A stretch of 64,000 nucleotides of DNA, taken from Arctopsyche grandis (lineage: Eukaryota > Arthropoda > Insecta > Trichoptera > Hydropsychidae). The stretch covers positions 20,139,685-20,203,684 of the forward strand of contig NC_135356.1 in NCBI RefSeq assembly GCF_051622035.1, given 5' to 3'. Positions 12,500 through 24,609 of the stretch are shown here, in pieces; within the stretch, counting starts at the first letter, position 1; each line of letters starts with the position of its first letter. A model generated the notes under the pieces. It saw only the letters and a list, made by a program, of their open reading frames with translations, made no database searches and was not told where the DNA came from. Made by a program: the position numbers and the translations under genes.

Positions 12500-12870
12500 T
12501 TAGTAAAACCATGCTTTTTTGCCCTGTAGCTGTAAAAACTAATGGAGCGGAATATTGTTATTTGAAAACATCCCTCCAACTAATCATAGTCATCCTTGTT
12601 AAATAGTTCACATAGCATTGATGTTCGAAAACCACTTTTCTATGTTTTATTTCCTAATAAATATACGCCGAAGAGGTTTGTAATAATAATTACAAACAAT
12701 ACTATGATAATTAATCATAATCGGAATTGAAACAGAAATCGGAAATTGGTAATCGGAACTGAAATAGGAATCGAGAATAAGAACTGAAACAAGAAACAGA
12801 AATCGGAACTGAAACATGTATCGGGAATCTGAATTATAGCAGAAATCGGTAATTGGAATTAAAACAGTAA
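12500..12870 (+). repeat. Interspersed repeat with degenerate ~20-bp ggaactgaaaca units
   Basis: The first part (aatggagcgg.atattgttattt) recurs at about 63895-63925 near the window end. The second part (12718-12860) is a degenerate run of atcggaactgaaacaggaat-type units, which also occurs at 42180-42360. Complementary gttcccgttcctgttcc words occur beside Helitron ends at 32915 and 39925, so the units may belong to one Helitron family. Confidence 0.5.
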
Positions 12871-12884
12871 TAAATTTTATAATT

Positions 12885-15800
12885 AATCGATAGATGTCTC
12901 TATAAAAAATTTCACTAATCGTCGATAGATGTCACTATAAATAGTATAAAAACTAGCCGATGGATGGCGCTTTAAATAGTTTCACTAATCGCCCATAGAT
13001 GGCGCATTAAATAGTTTCACAAATCGCCCATAGATGGCGCTTTAAATAGTTTCACTAATCGCCCATAGATGGCGCTTTAAATAATTTCACTAATTGCCCA
13101 TAGATGGCGCTTCAAATAGTTTCTTTAATCGCCCATAGATGGTGCTTTAAATAGTTTCACTAATCGCCCATAGATGGCGCTTTAAATAGTTTCACTAATC
13201 GCCCATAGATGGCGCTTTAAATAGTTTCTTCAATCGCCCATAGATGGCGCTTTAAATAGTTTCACTAATCGCCAATAGATGGCGCTTTAAATAGTTTCTT
13301 TAATCGCAAGTAGATGGCGCTTTAAATAGTCTCACTAATCGCCCATAGATGGCGCTTTAAATAGTTTCACTAATCGCCCATAGATGGCGCAATAAATAGT
13401 TTCACTAATCGCCCATAGATGGCGCTTTAAATAGTTTCTTCAATCGCCCATAGATGGCGCTTTAAATAGTTTCACTAATCGCCAATAGATGGCGCTTTAA
13501 ATAGTTTCTTTAATCGCAAGTAGATGGCGCTTTAAATAGTGTCACTAATCGCCCATAGATGGCGCTTTAAATAGTTTCACTAATCGCCCATAGATGGCGC
13601 TTTAAATAGTTTCTTTAATCGCACATAGATGGCGCTTTAAATAGTTTCTTTAATCGCAAGTAGATGGCGCTTTAAATAGTTTAACTAATCGCCCATAGAT
13701 GGCGCTATTAATAGTTTCTTTAATCGCCCATAGATGGCGCTTTAAATAGTTTCTTCAATCGCAAGTAGATGGCGCTTTAAATAGTCTCACTTATCGCCCA
13801 TAGATGGCGCTTTAAATAGTTTCACTAATTGCCCATAGATGGCGCTTCAAATAGTTTCTTTAATCGCCCATAGATGGCGCTTTAAATAGTTTCTTTAATC
13901 GCAAGTAGATGGCGCTTTAAATAGTTTAACTAATCGCCCATAGATGGCGCTATTAATAGTTTCTTTAATCGCCCATAGATGGCGCTTTAAATAGTTTCAC
14001 TATTCGCCCATAGATGGCGCTTTAAATAGTTTCTTCAATCGCAAGTAGATGGTGCTTTAAATAGTTTCACTAATCGCCCATAGATGGCGCTTTAAATAGT
14101 TTCTTTAATCGCCCATAGATGGCGCTTTAAATAGTTTCACTAATCGCCCATAGATGGCGCATTAAATAGTTTCACAAATCGCCCATAGATGGCGCTTTAA
14201 ATAGTTTCACTAATCGCCCATAGATGGCGCTTTAAATAGTTTCACTAATCGCCCATAGATGGCGCTTTAAATAGTTTCTTTAATCGCACATAGATGGCGC
14301 TTTAAATAGTTTCTTCAATCGCAAGTAGATGGCGCTTTAAATAGTCTCACTTATCGCCCATAGATGGCGCATTAAATAGTTTCTTTAATCGCCCATAGAT
14401 GGCGCTTTAAATAGTTTCACTAATCGCCCATAGATGGCGCATTAAATAGTTTCACAAATCGCCCATAGATGGCGCTTTAAATAGTTTCACTAATCGCCCA
14501 TAGATGGCGCTTTAAATAGTTTCTTTAATCGCCCATAGATGGCGCTTTAAATAGTTTCTTTAATCGCACATAGATGGCGCTTTAAATGGTTTCACTATTC
14601 GCCCATAGATGGCGCTTTAAATAGTTTCTTCAATCGCAAGTAGATGGTGCTTTAAATAGTTTCACTAATCGCCCATAGATGGCGCATTAAATAGTTTCTT
14701 TAATCGCCCATAGATGGCGCTTTAAATAGTTTCACTAATCGCCCATAGATGGCGCATTAAATAGTTTCACAAATCGCCCATAGATGGCGCTTTAAATAGT
14801 TTCACTAATCGCCCATAGATGGCGCTTTAAATAGTTTCACTAATCGCCCATAGATGGCGCTTTAAATAGTTTCACTAATCGCCCATAGATGGCGCTTTAA
14901 ATAGTTTCTTTAATCGCACATAGATGGCGCTTTAAATAGTTTCTTTAATCGCAAGTAGATGGCGCTTTAAATAGTTTAACTAATCGCCCATAGATGGCGC
15001 TATTAATAGTTTCTTTAATCGCCCATAGATGGCGCTTTAAATAGTTTCTTCAATCGCAAGTAGATGGCGCTTTAAATAGTCTCACTTATCGCCCATAGAT
15101 GGCGCTTTAAATAGTTTCACTAATTGCCCATAGATGGCGCTTCAAATAGTTTCTTTAATCGCCCATAGATGGCGCTTTAAATAGTTTCACTAATCGCCCA
15201 TAGATGGCGCTTTAAATAGTTTCTTTAATCGCACATAGATGGCGCTTTAAATAGTTTCACTATTCGCCCATAGATGGCGCTTTAAATAGTTTCTTCAATC
15301 GCAAGTAGATGGCGCTTTAAATAGTCTCACTTATCGCCCATAGATGGCGCTTTAAATAGTTTCACTAATTGCCCATAGATGGCGCTTCAAATAGTTTCTT
15401 TAATCGCCCATAGATGGCGCTTTAAATAGTTTCACTAATCGCCCATAGATGGCGCTTTAAATAGTTTCTTTAATCGCACATAGATGGCGCTTTAAATAGT
15501 TTCACTATTCGCCCATAGATGGCGCTTTAAATAGTTTCTTCAATCGCAAGTAGATGGTGCTTTAAATAGTTTCACTAATCGCCCATAGATGGCGCTTTAA
15601 ATAGTTTCTTTAATCGCCCATAGATGGCGCTTTAAATAGTTTCACTAATCGCCCATAGATGGCGCATTAAATAGTTTCACAAATCGCCCATAGATGGCGC
15701 TTTAAATAGTTTCACTAATCGCCCATAGATGGCGCTTTAAATAGTTTCACTAATCGCCCATAGATGGCGCTTTAAATAGTTTCTTTAATCGCACATAGAT

Positions 15801-16170
15801 GGCGCTTTAAATAGTTTCTTTAATCGCAAGTAGATGGCGCTTTAAATAGTTTAACTAATCGCCCATAGATGGCGCTATTAATAGTTTCTTTAATCGCCCA
15901 TAGATGGCGCTTTAAATAGTTTCTTCAATCGCAAGTAGATGGCGCTTTAAATAGTCTCACTAATCGCCCATAGATGGCGCTTTAAATAGTTTCTTGAATC
16001 GCCCATAGATGGCACTATAAATAGTTTCACTAATCGCCCATAGATGGCGCATTAATCAGTTTCACGATCTGTCGATAGATGGCGCTTTAATTAGTTTCAC
16101 TTATCGCCCATAGATGGCACTATAAATAGTTTCACTAATCGCTCATAGATGGCGCTTTAAATAGTTTCTT
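12885..16170 (+). repeat. 35-bp satellite array, about 94 units in register
   Basis: The unit is roughly taatcgcccatagatggcgc followed by tttaaatagtttcac. The end of the ggcgc core lies at 12970 and at 16155, exactly 91 periods of 35 bp apart, and eleven intermediate points checked by hand fall on the same 35-bp grid. Two further degenerate units upstream (gtctc at 12900, gtcac at 12935) are also in register. Central units differ by one to three substitutions; edge units are more diverged, the usual pattern of array homogenisation by unequal exchange or conversion. Sub-variants (cgcaag, cgcaca, ctattaat, ttcaaat, ggtgc) recur at multiples of 35 bp, including 245-bp higher-order copies. No coding frame is maintained. 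Confidence 0.97.
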
Positions 16171-16209
16171 ACGTACATCTTTTTCAAAACGACATTGTAT
16201 GTTTTACAC

Positions 16210-16446
16210 CGGTCTCCGTGACGAGCCAGAATGTTAAATTACAGAAAACGCAACATTAATACGAGAGGAAAAGCCTGTTCCTCTTGTTCCTGTTGTATCC
16301 TGCTCGCGCAAATTAAGTGAGTATGTACCGTTTACCATACACCCTTTTTTTTGATCTTTCGACTTAAGATCTTTCAATTTTCGATCTTTGCCTTCCGATA
16401 TTTGTGTTTTTTGTAATTTAAAATTCTGGCTCGTCACGAAGACCCG
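16210..16446. mobile_element. Foldback MITE (family FB1, deleted copy)
   Basis: The ends are inverted: gtgacgagccagaatgttaa with attacagaaaacg on the left and ttttttgtaatttaaaattc with tggctcgtcacg on the right. The interior carries agcctgttcctcttgttcc, gtatcctgctcgcgcaaatt and a gatctttcgacttaagatct stretch. The same parts occur in a fuller copy at 61760-62146. This copy lacks most of the left inner arm. It begins only ~45 bp after the last unit of the 35-bp array. Confidence 0.75.
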
Positions 16447-16602
16447 TTTTAGACATATGTGCATATATACTGTGCATTAGAAATAAAAGAAATTTGCTCG
16501 TAATTAATTTTAATTTGCTCGTAACAATAAACAAAAATGATTCATACAGTTATAATCACTCATGCGTTTTGATTCCATTAAGTAAAACTGTTCAAATAAA
16601 TA

Positions 16603-18306
16603 GTCCGGTCAAATTAGGCCCAAAAATAAGAGTGAAGGTACATACATTTACAACAAGCTGAAATTGAGTAAAATTGTTCAAAACATAATTATAAATGACA
16701 TTTCTAAACTCCTCATCGTTGATACTTGGAAAATAAAGTAAAAATTTACTCGAGGTCAAAGGTCAAAAATATGGGTTTTTCGCGATTTTAAGCAAAACGA
16801 TAAGTTTTATCATAAAATTACTTCAGACAAAAATCGTAGATCATATAATTATCTATAAAAAATGTATTAATACTTTTTTTCCTAAGAGCCACCGTTGCTG
16901 AGGTATAACGATTCAAAAAGTTGTAAAAGTTGTAATCGTCATAATATGCATAAGTACGCCACGTATGTATATACATCTCTGAAGCTGTAATGTAAGTAAA
17001 AATATTTTGCCATCGGTGATTGTAACGTACAATTAAAATATAAAATATACATAAGTATAACTATGAGAATATCCGGTAAAATGAAACCCAGCCCCTTAAT
17101 TTAATTACAGGAGAGGTAAAACAACAGTTTTTAAAATGTTTGAAGAACAAGATTTAGTTCAATATGCTGAAGTTTTTAAAAACAGTAATTCAACTCTACA
17201 AGAAGTTATCACCAACGGAATTCGCTTTCTTCTTTCTATGTACGGAGCTCCTAAAAAAACTACCTGCTTAGAAAAGTATCGATATGGATGTTTCGTTAAA
17301 AACACTCGAAATAACAAACAAGTGCAATTAGCTTGTCTTCCTCCAACCTCAGCTGCTGCTCATCAGCGTCTTCGGGTATATTACCAAGTTCAAGTGTGGC
17401 TTGGTTATCAGCTAGACCCAAAAGACTGGGGCTGGAAGTTGGTCAACAATACATTAGAACCAATTCAGACTTTACTCCCACCTTCGCCGGAAAAACTGCT
17501 AAACACTATTTTTTGCAACTGTAAAAAGGGATGCAGTGCTAAATGTGGTTGCAAAAAAGTTGGCCTGTTTTGTTCTCTCGCATGAACAAATTGTCAAGGC
17601 CGGTCGTGTTCTAATGTTTAATCACCAACAGTAGTGGATTCGTTTGATAGCAACGAGGAGACATACGATACATCACTTTTTGCGGAATTTACTTACACCC
17701 AGAATGAAGAAGAAGAAGAAGAAGAGGAAGATCAAGAAGAAGATCACAAAGAAGAACAAGAAGAAGTATTTGAAGGTTATGAATCAGATGAATAAATTTC
17801 CCTACCTTTTTTTAATTTCCATCGCTTTTATCATTTCCAACCTTTGCTAATATCTGTTATTATTCAATAGTTTCAAACTAAACAGAATCACAACAGATCT
17901 GTGGAATAGGCCTACTGGGGAAACCACGTTAAAAAAAACGCGCTAAGTAAACTAGTACATCATAGATGGCGTGGAGACGTGTACATATTATGACAATTAC
18001 AACTTCTTGAATCGTTATATCTCAGAAACGGTGGCTCTTAAGAAAAAAAGTATCGATACATTTTTTATAGATAATTTTATGATCTACAATTTTTGTTTGT
18101 AGTAATTTTATGATTAAACTTACCGTTTTGCTGAAAATCGCGATAAACCCATATTTTTGACCTTTGACCTCGAGTAAATTTTTTTCCAAGTGCCAGAACG
18201 ATGACGAGTTTTGAAATGTAATTTATAATTATTTTTTTAAAAAATTTTTCTCACTTTCAGCTTGTTGTAAAATTTATGTATCTTTGAATGTCTAAATTGA
18301 CCGGAC
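16603..18306 (+). mobile_element. 1.7 kb TA-flanked element with ~350-bp terminal inverted repeats
   Basis: The left end gtccggtcaaattaggccc and the right end ctaaattgaccggac are inverted, each flanked by TA. The arms (about 16603-16980 and 17950-18306) keep matching blocks in order: acaacaagctgaaa.tgag, cgaggtcaaaggtcaaaaat, aaaacgataagttttatcat, agagccaccgttgctgagg and ataacgattcaa, inverted between arms. The interior holds a broken CxC-domain gene. No transposase is present, so it is non-autonomous. The TA duplication suggests Tc1/mariner-like integration, but the superfamily is not established. Confidence 0.85.
17136..17795 (+). pseudogene. CxC (tesmin/TSO1-like) domain protein, two in-frame stops
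   Basis: The frame runs 219 codons from the ATG at 17136 to TAA at 17793, interrupted by TGA at 17583 and TAA at 17619. The N-terminal ~100 residues include QLACLPPTSAAAHQRLRVYY and LDPKDWGWKLVNNTLEPIQT. A Cys-rich segment follows, with CNCKKGCSAKCGCKKVGLFC just before the first stop, then TNCQGRSC beyond it, consistent with one Cys codon of the CxC array having become TGA. The C-terminus is a strongly acidic Glu-rich tail. The ATG follows a ttaattacag splice-acceptor-like site at 17110. Similar proteins occur scattered in animal genomes, from memory; their function is not known to me. I infer a passenger gene of the surrounding transposon, now dead. Confidence 0.75.
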
Positions 18307-18329
18307 TATAAAACTACTTCATGAAAAAT

Positions 18330-18640
18330 TCAACTACCATGCTACATATGTAGAGCGTACATATAACTGTCTATATAATATAATACAAGATTTGAATGTT
18401 TCTCATTTCAAATTGCGTATCGTGGATCGATTTTGCGATTGCGAATCGGTTCGCAGACGTGCTATCGCGTCGGATTTAATTCGGCTTCGGAAAAACAATT
18501 CCGCGATGAATTTCGGCACGGACGCCCTCATCGGCTGGAATTTGCGGGGAATCATTGTTCTTGGAGCTTAGCAGACCCAAGACGTGCCCAAAATTCTCAA
18601 TAAGGACAGGTGGTGGTTGCATGCAAGACGAGTACAGTAC
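18330..18640. other. GC-richer non-coding island
   Basis: From about 18410 to 18630 composition is balanced, with cgattttgcgattgcgaatc and similar words. No frame or RNA is recognisable. This may be a conserved non-coding element. Confidence 0.2.
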
Positions 18641-18799
18641 CCGTCAATGAACACAACATACTACATAGATACATTGAATTACATATGTACATAAGTTTTG
18701 TATTAAAATAAAAATACATAATTACTAAGAAAATCCATCAAATTGAATTCGATCATTCAATGGCGAAAAAAATTGTAACATTGTTATTGGTCACCATAT

Positions 18800-18885
18800 A
18801 CAGGTTTTTCATTTCAAATTGACCCTTTTTCATTTCAAATTGACCCTATTTCATTTCAAATTAATCTTTTTTCAAATTGACACAA
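18800..18885 (+). repeat. Short tandem repeat, ~21-bp units
   Basis: Three to four imperfect copies of catttcaaattgacccttt lie in tandem. Confidence 0.85.
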
Positions 18886-19369
18886 TCCAATCTTGCAATA
18901 TCTTGCACAACTTTCATTTGATGCATTTCATACATTTTCTTTAGTTCATTCGCTCAAAATGCATTTCCGTATTTAATTCATCTTCCATCCATTCCAAGGT
19001 ATCATTTCATTCGTTCACATAATGTTTGCTAATTTGGTTATACTTTTCTCTCATGTATGTACATATGTACATATGTATATACATACATACATGATATACA
19101 CATACGCCGAAGCGAAAAACATGATATTTTGTTTCAAAATAGGTCATTTTGGCCTCCTTATACTTCATAAAACTAGTCATTTTTGTGCTCAAATTTGTAT
19201 ACACAAGGAAGCTCTCAACAATTTCTCTTATTTTCAAAATAATCACGAGAACATGAAAACAATGCAGATTTTCTGAAAATAACGCTTCCCCCATACAAAA
19301 ACCTATTGCAAGCGAGACACGCTTTCTATGAGGACTTTCGAGCAAAACGGCTACTTTGATTTATTATTA

Positions 19370-19445
19370 TCAACTAAACTTAACTTATCAAAACTTAACT
19401 TATCAAAACTTAACTTATCAAAACTTAACTTAACAAAACTTATCA
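19370..19445 (+). repeat. 15-bp tandem repeat
   Basis: About four tandem copies of aacttaacttatcaa occur here with very little variation. Confidence 0.9.
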
Positions 19446-19829
19446 TTATCAACCCAAATATTCTTCAATAGGTTAATATTGAGCGTTTATTATTTTTAAA
19501 AATAGTGAATAAATCAAAACTATTCCCAAAAAAAAGATGCGTGAAAAAGCTCTTCTCTTTTTAAAGATTTGTTGAAATATATCAAGAGAACACAGAACAT
19601 TGCTTAAAATCAATTAAATTAAAACTTTCGTTGTATCAACAACGTAAGTTTCTTAATAGACCTAAAGCGCCAGTTGAAATATATTACAACTGAAAATACA
19701 CTTCGACTGTAGCATATATGCATATTTAAATACAAGCAGTATTGTCAGTTAGTCTAAAGAAAAAGATATTTGATCGAATTCCAAAATGTTGCATTAATTC
19801 CAATGTATTCAGATAAGTATGACAAACTG

Positions 19830-20060
19830 TGTTAAATGAAACGGAAAGTGACACATGGGAGGTATGACTAAATTAACTGACCTAGTGAGTAAAGTGATTA
19901 AAATGACAATAGAAAAGACACGAAAAAGGGCTAGATGTGGACAAAGGGGTGCTCGAACGATACCCAAGAAAGTATAAAAGGGTGCAAGAAAAGCCACAGG
20001 GGAGATGATTGGAAGAAATAAGGAAATTTTAAAGGGTTAAAACCTAGCCCAACCGTTAGG
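19830..20060 (+). mobile_element. Highly decayed RTE fragment
   Basis: The order of words (a gtgattaaaatgacaatag stretch, a tgtggacaaaggggtgctcg stretch, gatacccaagaaagtataaa and ccacaggggagatgattgg) follows the RTE C-terminal region of the 6590 copy. There are many substitutions and the frame is lost. Confidence 0.55.
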
Positions 20061-21750
20061 TGTTATATAGAGTAATTATTCAGAACACAAATGAGCGTTT
20101 TAAGAGGCCTTCATCTAACAGTAAATAATGAATAACTGCAAATTGTGATGATAATATGTAATACAAATAATTACTTCTACATATGCAGCTTAAATATACT
20201 CTTACACTACAATTCTATGAAATTCCACGTGCAAAATGATATTTTTCTAAAAAAAAAAGTTTTACTTAATTATTCGTCCATACAATACAACATAGTTCAT
20301 ACGGCCCACTACTTATAAATAGTTTAAGACGCCTGCTCTAAACAAACCTCGGAGATGCGTGAAATGAGCGAGCACTTATTCAAGTACGTGCTGGCTGTAC
20401 CCAGAACTCACACAATGAATTCCCGCGATTGCCTCCCCCTCCTCAACTACATCCCCATCCCTTCAAACTCCCCAAACCTTCCAGAGCATCACGGTGAAGG
20501 GAATCTTTATTAATCTCCATCCGGGATTGTCGATCTCGTCTCTCAGACGAATCATTCCTCACCTTTATTTGGTGAGCACCGCATAACCTGTAGCTGGCAG
20601 AGCTTCCAAAACTTCAACCTCTCGATGCGTTTCCCACATACATAGCATAGCGAATCTGCTAACTTTAGATTACAATGCAACGCCGAGTTTCTTTTAATAA
20701 TCCATCTATAATTAGAATGATATTCCTCTGCGAGAATGCGTATTGAATTTTGATTTCGCGATTTTGATTCAACGTGGAGTGCGGTTTAATTTTGAGATTC
20801 TCTGCTAAATAGAATTTCAATATATGGATTCCTAGACGCGAAGAGATGCTTAAGAATAATAAGAAGGAATGAGCTCACACCGTGCGCTGAATAATAAACA
20901 GATTCCGACGAACTGTGCACAGATTAATATTAATATACGAATGGATCATAACTACGGTTTGTCGTGTTGCAATCAATAAAATTTATCTATGATACAACAG
21001 CGGCTACCAATCTTTTTACTACCAAAGACCACTTTTTATGCATGCATATGTGTGTGTGTGTGTGCTATTATTGTATATTTTTAAACAATTGAATCTATAC
21101 AGTTGATTTAACAATAACAATTTGTACATTTCGTAAACTGTTAAGTGTTGGTGACACGTGAAAAATACCCTCCAATTATGAAACAATAACACGAGCGTGC
21201 TTTTGTTCCAATTAAAAATGTGACGTTATTGTTATTAATACGCGGTGCAGTTAGCATTTTAATTCGTATCAGATAATTGGGCAATGTTTGAACTGAAACT
21301 ACTCCAGCTTTCAATTTCAATTCGATTATAACACGGTATCGATATGTATGTATTATTCGAAGTTTTCCCGTATGGTTCGTAAAGGACTTTTTTCACATCT
21401 TGTATTAATATTGTAAATAATTAAATACATATGGACACGTTTGGTCACTCTTCTTGACTACGAACGCGCACGTGTTGGTTTCATTACTATCAGGGATTAC
21501 TAGCACGTGTCCCCGAAATAACACTCACGACTGAGAGAACTGTGAGGGATGTGAAGGGCTTACGACTGACTCACTAAAACATCAACAACGATCTCGGAAA
21601 AATATATACAATTAACTAAAGTAATTTATTTGAGTTTAAATCTTAACCATTGTGACATTACAGAAGTTCCTAATGCACCACAATTGTCGGAAAAATACAG
21701 AGATGAGAAAAATAAATTAATGAAGTTTCTCATAAAAAGGTTTCTCAAAG
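20060..21750. other. Unique DNA without recognised genes
   Basis: Mixed AT-rich sequence with a more balanced stretch at about 20340-20660. Short frames only, and no domain, tRNA or repeat boundary is supported. Confidence 0.3.
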
Positions 21751-21754
21751 AAGG

Positions 21755-22310
21755 TAAATACATCATCATCATCTACAGCATTCACCATTATGCTGGACGA
21801 AGGCCTCTCCAACACTCTTCCATTCGTCTCTGTTTTGCGCAACTCCTATCCATCTCACCTCACACATTTTCCTAATTTCGTCTATCCATCTTCCCTGCGG
21901 TTATCCTTTTGCCCTTTTGCATTCTCTCGGGTACAATTCTAGCACTTCTTTTGACCACGTTTTGTCTATTCTTCTAGCCACATGGTCCGCCCATTTCCAT
22001 TACAATCTCTTCACGCTATCTACTATATCCACTACCCTTGTCATACTTCACACCCACGTATTCCATTTCCTGTCTTTCCTCGTTATATAAAGCATACAAA
22101 GTTCCATATTTATTTGAGTGCATTGTAGTTTGTGTAGCAAATTGGTGTTCAATGTCCAAGTTTCACAACCATACGTCATCACTGGCAAAACACATTGATC
22201 GAATATCTTTTTCTTCAGTCGAAGTGGCAGTTTTTATTTAAAAACCCCATTCATTCGTCCAAATTCACTCCATCCTAATTTCATTCGTCTCTTTATTTCT
22301 TCTATATAAC
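21755..22310 (-). mobile_element. RTE-type LINE fragment (longest copy)
   Basis: Read on the minus strand, this is about 180 codons of reverse-transcriptase C-terminus with stops and frame changes: LRLKKKIFDQCVLPVMTYGC, then ETWTLN (the Y.CETW motif), then WADHVARRIDKTWSKEVLE and QGRWIDEIRKMCEVRW. The terminal ccattatgctggacgaaggc at 21787-21806 marks the 3' end. It is the best-preserved RTE piece here. Confidence 0.85.
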
Positions 22311-22334
22311 TACATACATATATAGTAATAATAC

Positions 22335-22440
22335 ACAGTATGTACCAAGGGCGTCCCGTGGGTATAAGGAAGTTGGGCAGCACCTGAGGGCGGCACATTT
22401 CAAGGGGCGGCATACCGAAGAAGTAAAATATGCAAAGAAT
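22335..22440. mobile_element. Possible hAT terminus fragment
   Basis: The G-rich run aagggcgtcccgtgggtata, followed by gggcggcac and ggggcggc words, resembles the ends of hAT elements that appear in derived non-autonomous copies. No matching right end was found. Confidence 0.3.
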
Positions 22441-22569
22441 AATTGAAATTATTATATTCTTTTCATATTTTTCCTGGACTAAGGATACGCTGGAGATCTC
22501 ACTGACCTGGGCGAGTGCATGCGTAAACAAAAGACTCGCCAGAGTAGACCTTTAAGTACCTAGACAATA

Positions 22570-22772
22570 GACACATTAATGGATTAATGGATCGCACATT
22601 AATATATCGGGGAAGCTGTGATGGGCAACTTGTCCTTTATAAGGAGGTACACAAGGTAGATCAGATTATTCTGGAGTGAGCGGTGGTTACGTGTGGACCT
22701 CCTGAATCGTTGAATAAATGCTGTGAAGCGACTTTGGCCTTTCATTTGAATCCTGAAAACCCCTACGCAACA
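22570..22772 (+). mobile_element. LTR 3' portion, related to the LTRs at 56.5 and 57.7 kb
   Basis: It contains ctttataaggaggtac (LTR TATA-like), then ttgaataaatgctgtgaagc (polyadenylation signal) and ends cccctacgcaaca. The same order of words occurs in the solo LTRs at 56534 and 57715. The 5' end could not be delimited and the start given is approximate. Confidence 0.65.
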
Positions 22773-22779
22773 ATATCAA

Positions 22780-24240
22780 TTGTAATAAATTCTGTATCTG
22801 AGAATAAGAACGTAATTATATGTACATAGATCAATCAGTGGATTTTATTCCCTCCCCCTTTGACTCTTCCTTATTCTAAATTCAAACATTCTGCATGTGC
22901 ACAATTCGAAATGGATTGATATTTTGTATTTTGATTCGCACCCCAAATGGACACAAGACAATTTCACATGAGAGCAATTCACTTTTAATTTTTAAAGTAC
23001 TTTTCTCGTGTGAAGTTGTGTTGCGTGGAGCTGTCTGACTACTTTAATGTAGTGGGTCACATTGACTTGAATGTTTTTGTCACGTTTCATTGTGCACCGC
23101 TTCAGAAAGAATAATAGAAAATATATAAATCCTCCCTTTAATCGCAAAAAAGTCGTTTCCACGGGAAAAATCCCCGACGGACAATATTGCGCCACGGTTT
23201 GCGGATTACCGCGCATTTTGAGTTATGCAAATATTTATTTAGCATTTAAACCGCGAATGCAAATCTCATTCGCTCCACGGATTTATCAATTAAACGCACC
23301 CGCTCTGTACATATGTATTCGATTTCATATACAAGTTTGCAATATTCGACAGGAATATCGACACGTCGCGGTATCATCATTGAATTTTATTTTATTTTAA
23401 TCACCAACCTTAAATATACATATTTTTAAATATCCGATACATATCAAATACATGCATATATCCAATCGATATTTGTTTATTTGGTTACCACATCAATTAA
23501 ACAACATTCAGTACTTGTAATGTCTGAGTATCTATGTTCATACATATGTACATATGTCGTGTTTTTCCATATAGGAAAACCGGATCTGGCTGTCACACTT
23601 TCTAGCTGTCACACTTTTCCGTTATGCACAAGCAAAACTAACTGTTCAATGTGTCTGCGGTCTGCACTCGGAACTATCCTTCCTAGCAATAGTCAAAGAG
23701 AAGCTTGATAATTAGTAAAAAATAGATGTAGATTTACACCACATATGTAGTAATTAATATAATTCATAAATTATATATTATCTAAATATTTTAAATTAAT
23801 CAATTCATTAATTAATTTAGAATATGTATGTATATCATTGAGTATTTTTAAAAAGTATATTTGCATGTTTTTATCCTTCTAAAGGTTCTTTTTTATTATA
23901 CATATATTGTACAATTTATATAGTTCCTTTTTCTTAAGTTTTCATATTTTAAAATTTCAAGCCCTTTGAAGTGTGCGAACACAAAATTGAAGTGTCAAAA
24001 ATTTAAATTAGCAACGTAAAAATATCAATTTACACTACTGAAATCAAATTTAACAGCTAGTGGATTTATACAAACAATCATTTGAAATATTATAAATTCA
24101 AGTAATATATAAGAAGAAATTTCATCGTCATTTGTCACTATTACGTAAAAAAAAATTGGAAACCCTTGTACCAAAATTGGGGTGACACCACTAAGTATAT
24201 ACCGGTGAAACTGTACATATTTTCGCATTTAGAAACATAC
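22780..24240. other. Unique DNA with a conserved-looking octamer region
   Basis: No gene is recognised. The part at 23130-23310 is GC-richer and holds two octamer words. The rest is AT-rich with short frames only. Confidence 0.3.
23225..23264 (+). promoter_or_regulatory. Two POU-type octamers 32 bp apart
   Basis: ATGCAAAT occurs at 23225-23232 and 23257-23264 in the same orientation, three helical turns apart. This is the canonical octamer bound by POU-domain factors. Function here is inference; chance occurrence is possible in AT-rich DNA. Confidence 0.35.
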
Positions 24241-24281
24241 CAAATGTATTTTAAATTTGAATATTTCTAATACATATATAT

Positions 24282-24594
<313 letters not shown>

Positions 24595-24609
24595 ATAAAA
24601 TACATATCT

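Noticed and set aside
12885..16170. CRISPR-like array
   Set aside because: Units are contiguous 35-bp repeats without unique spacers, in a eukaryotic genome; it is a satellite.
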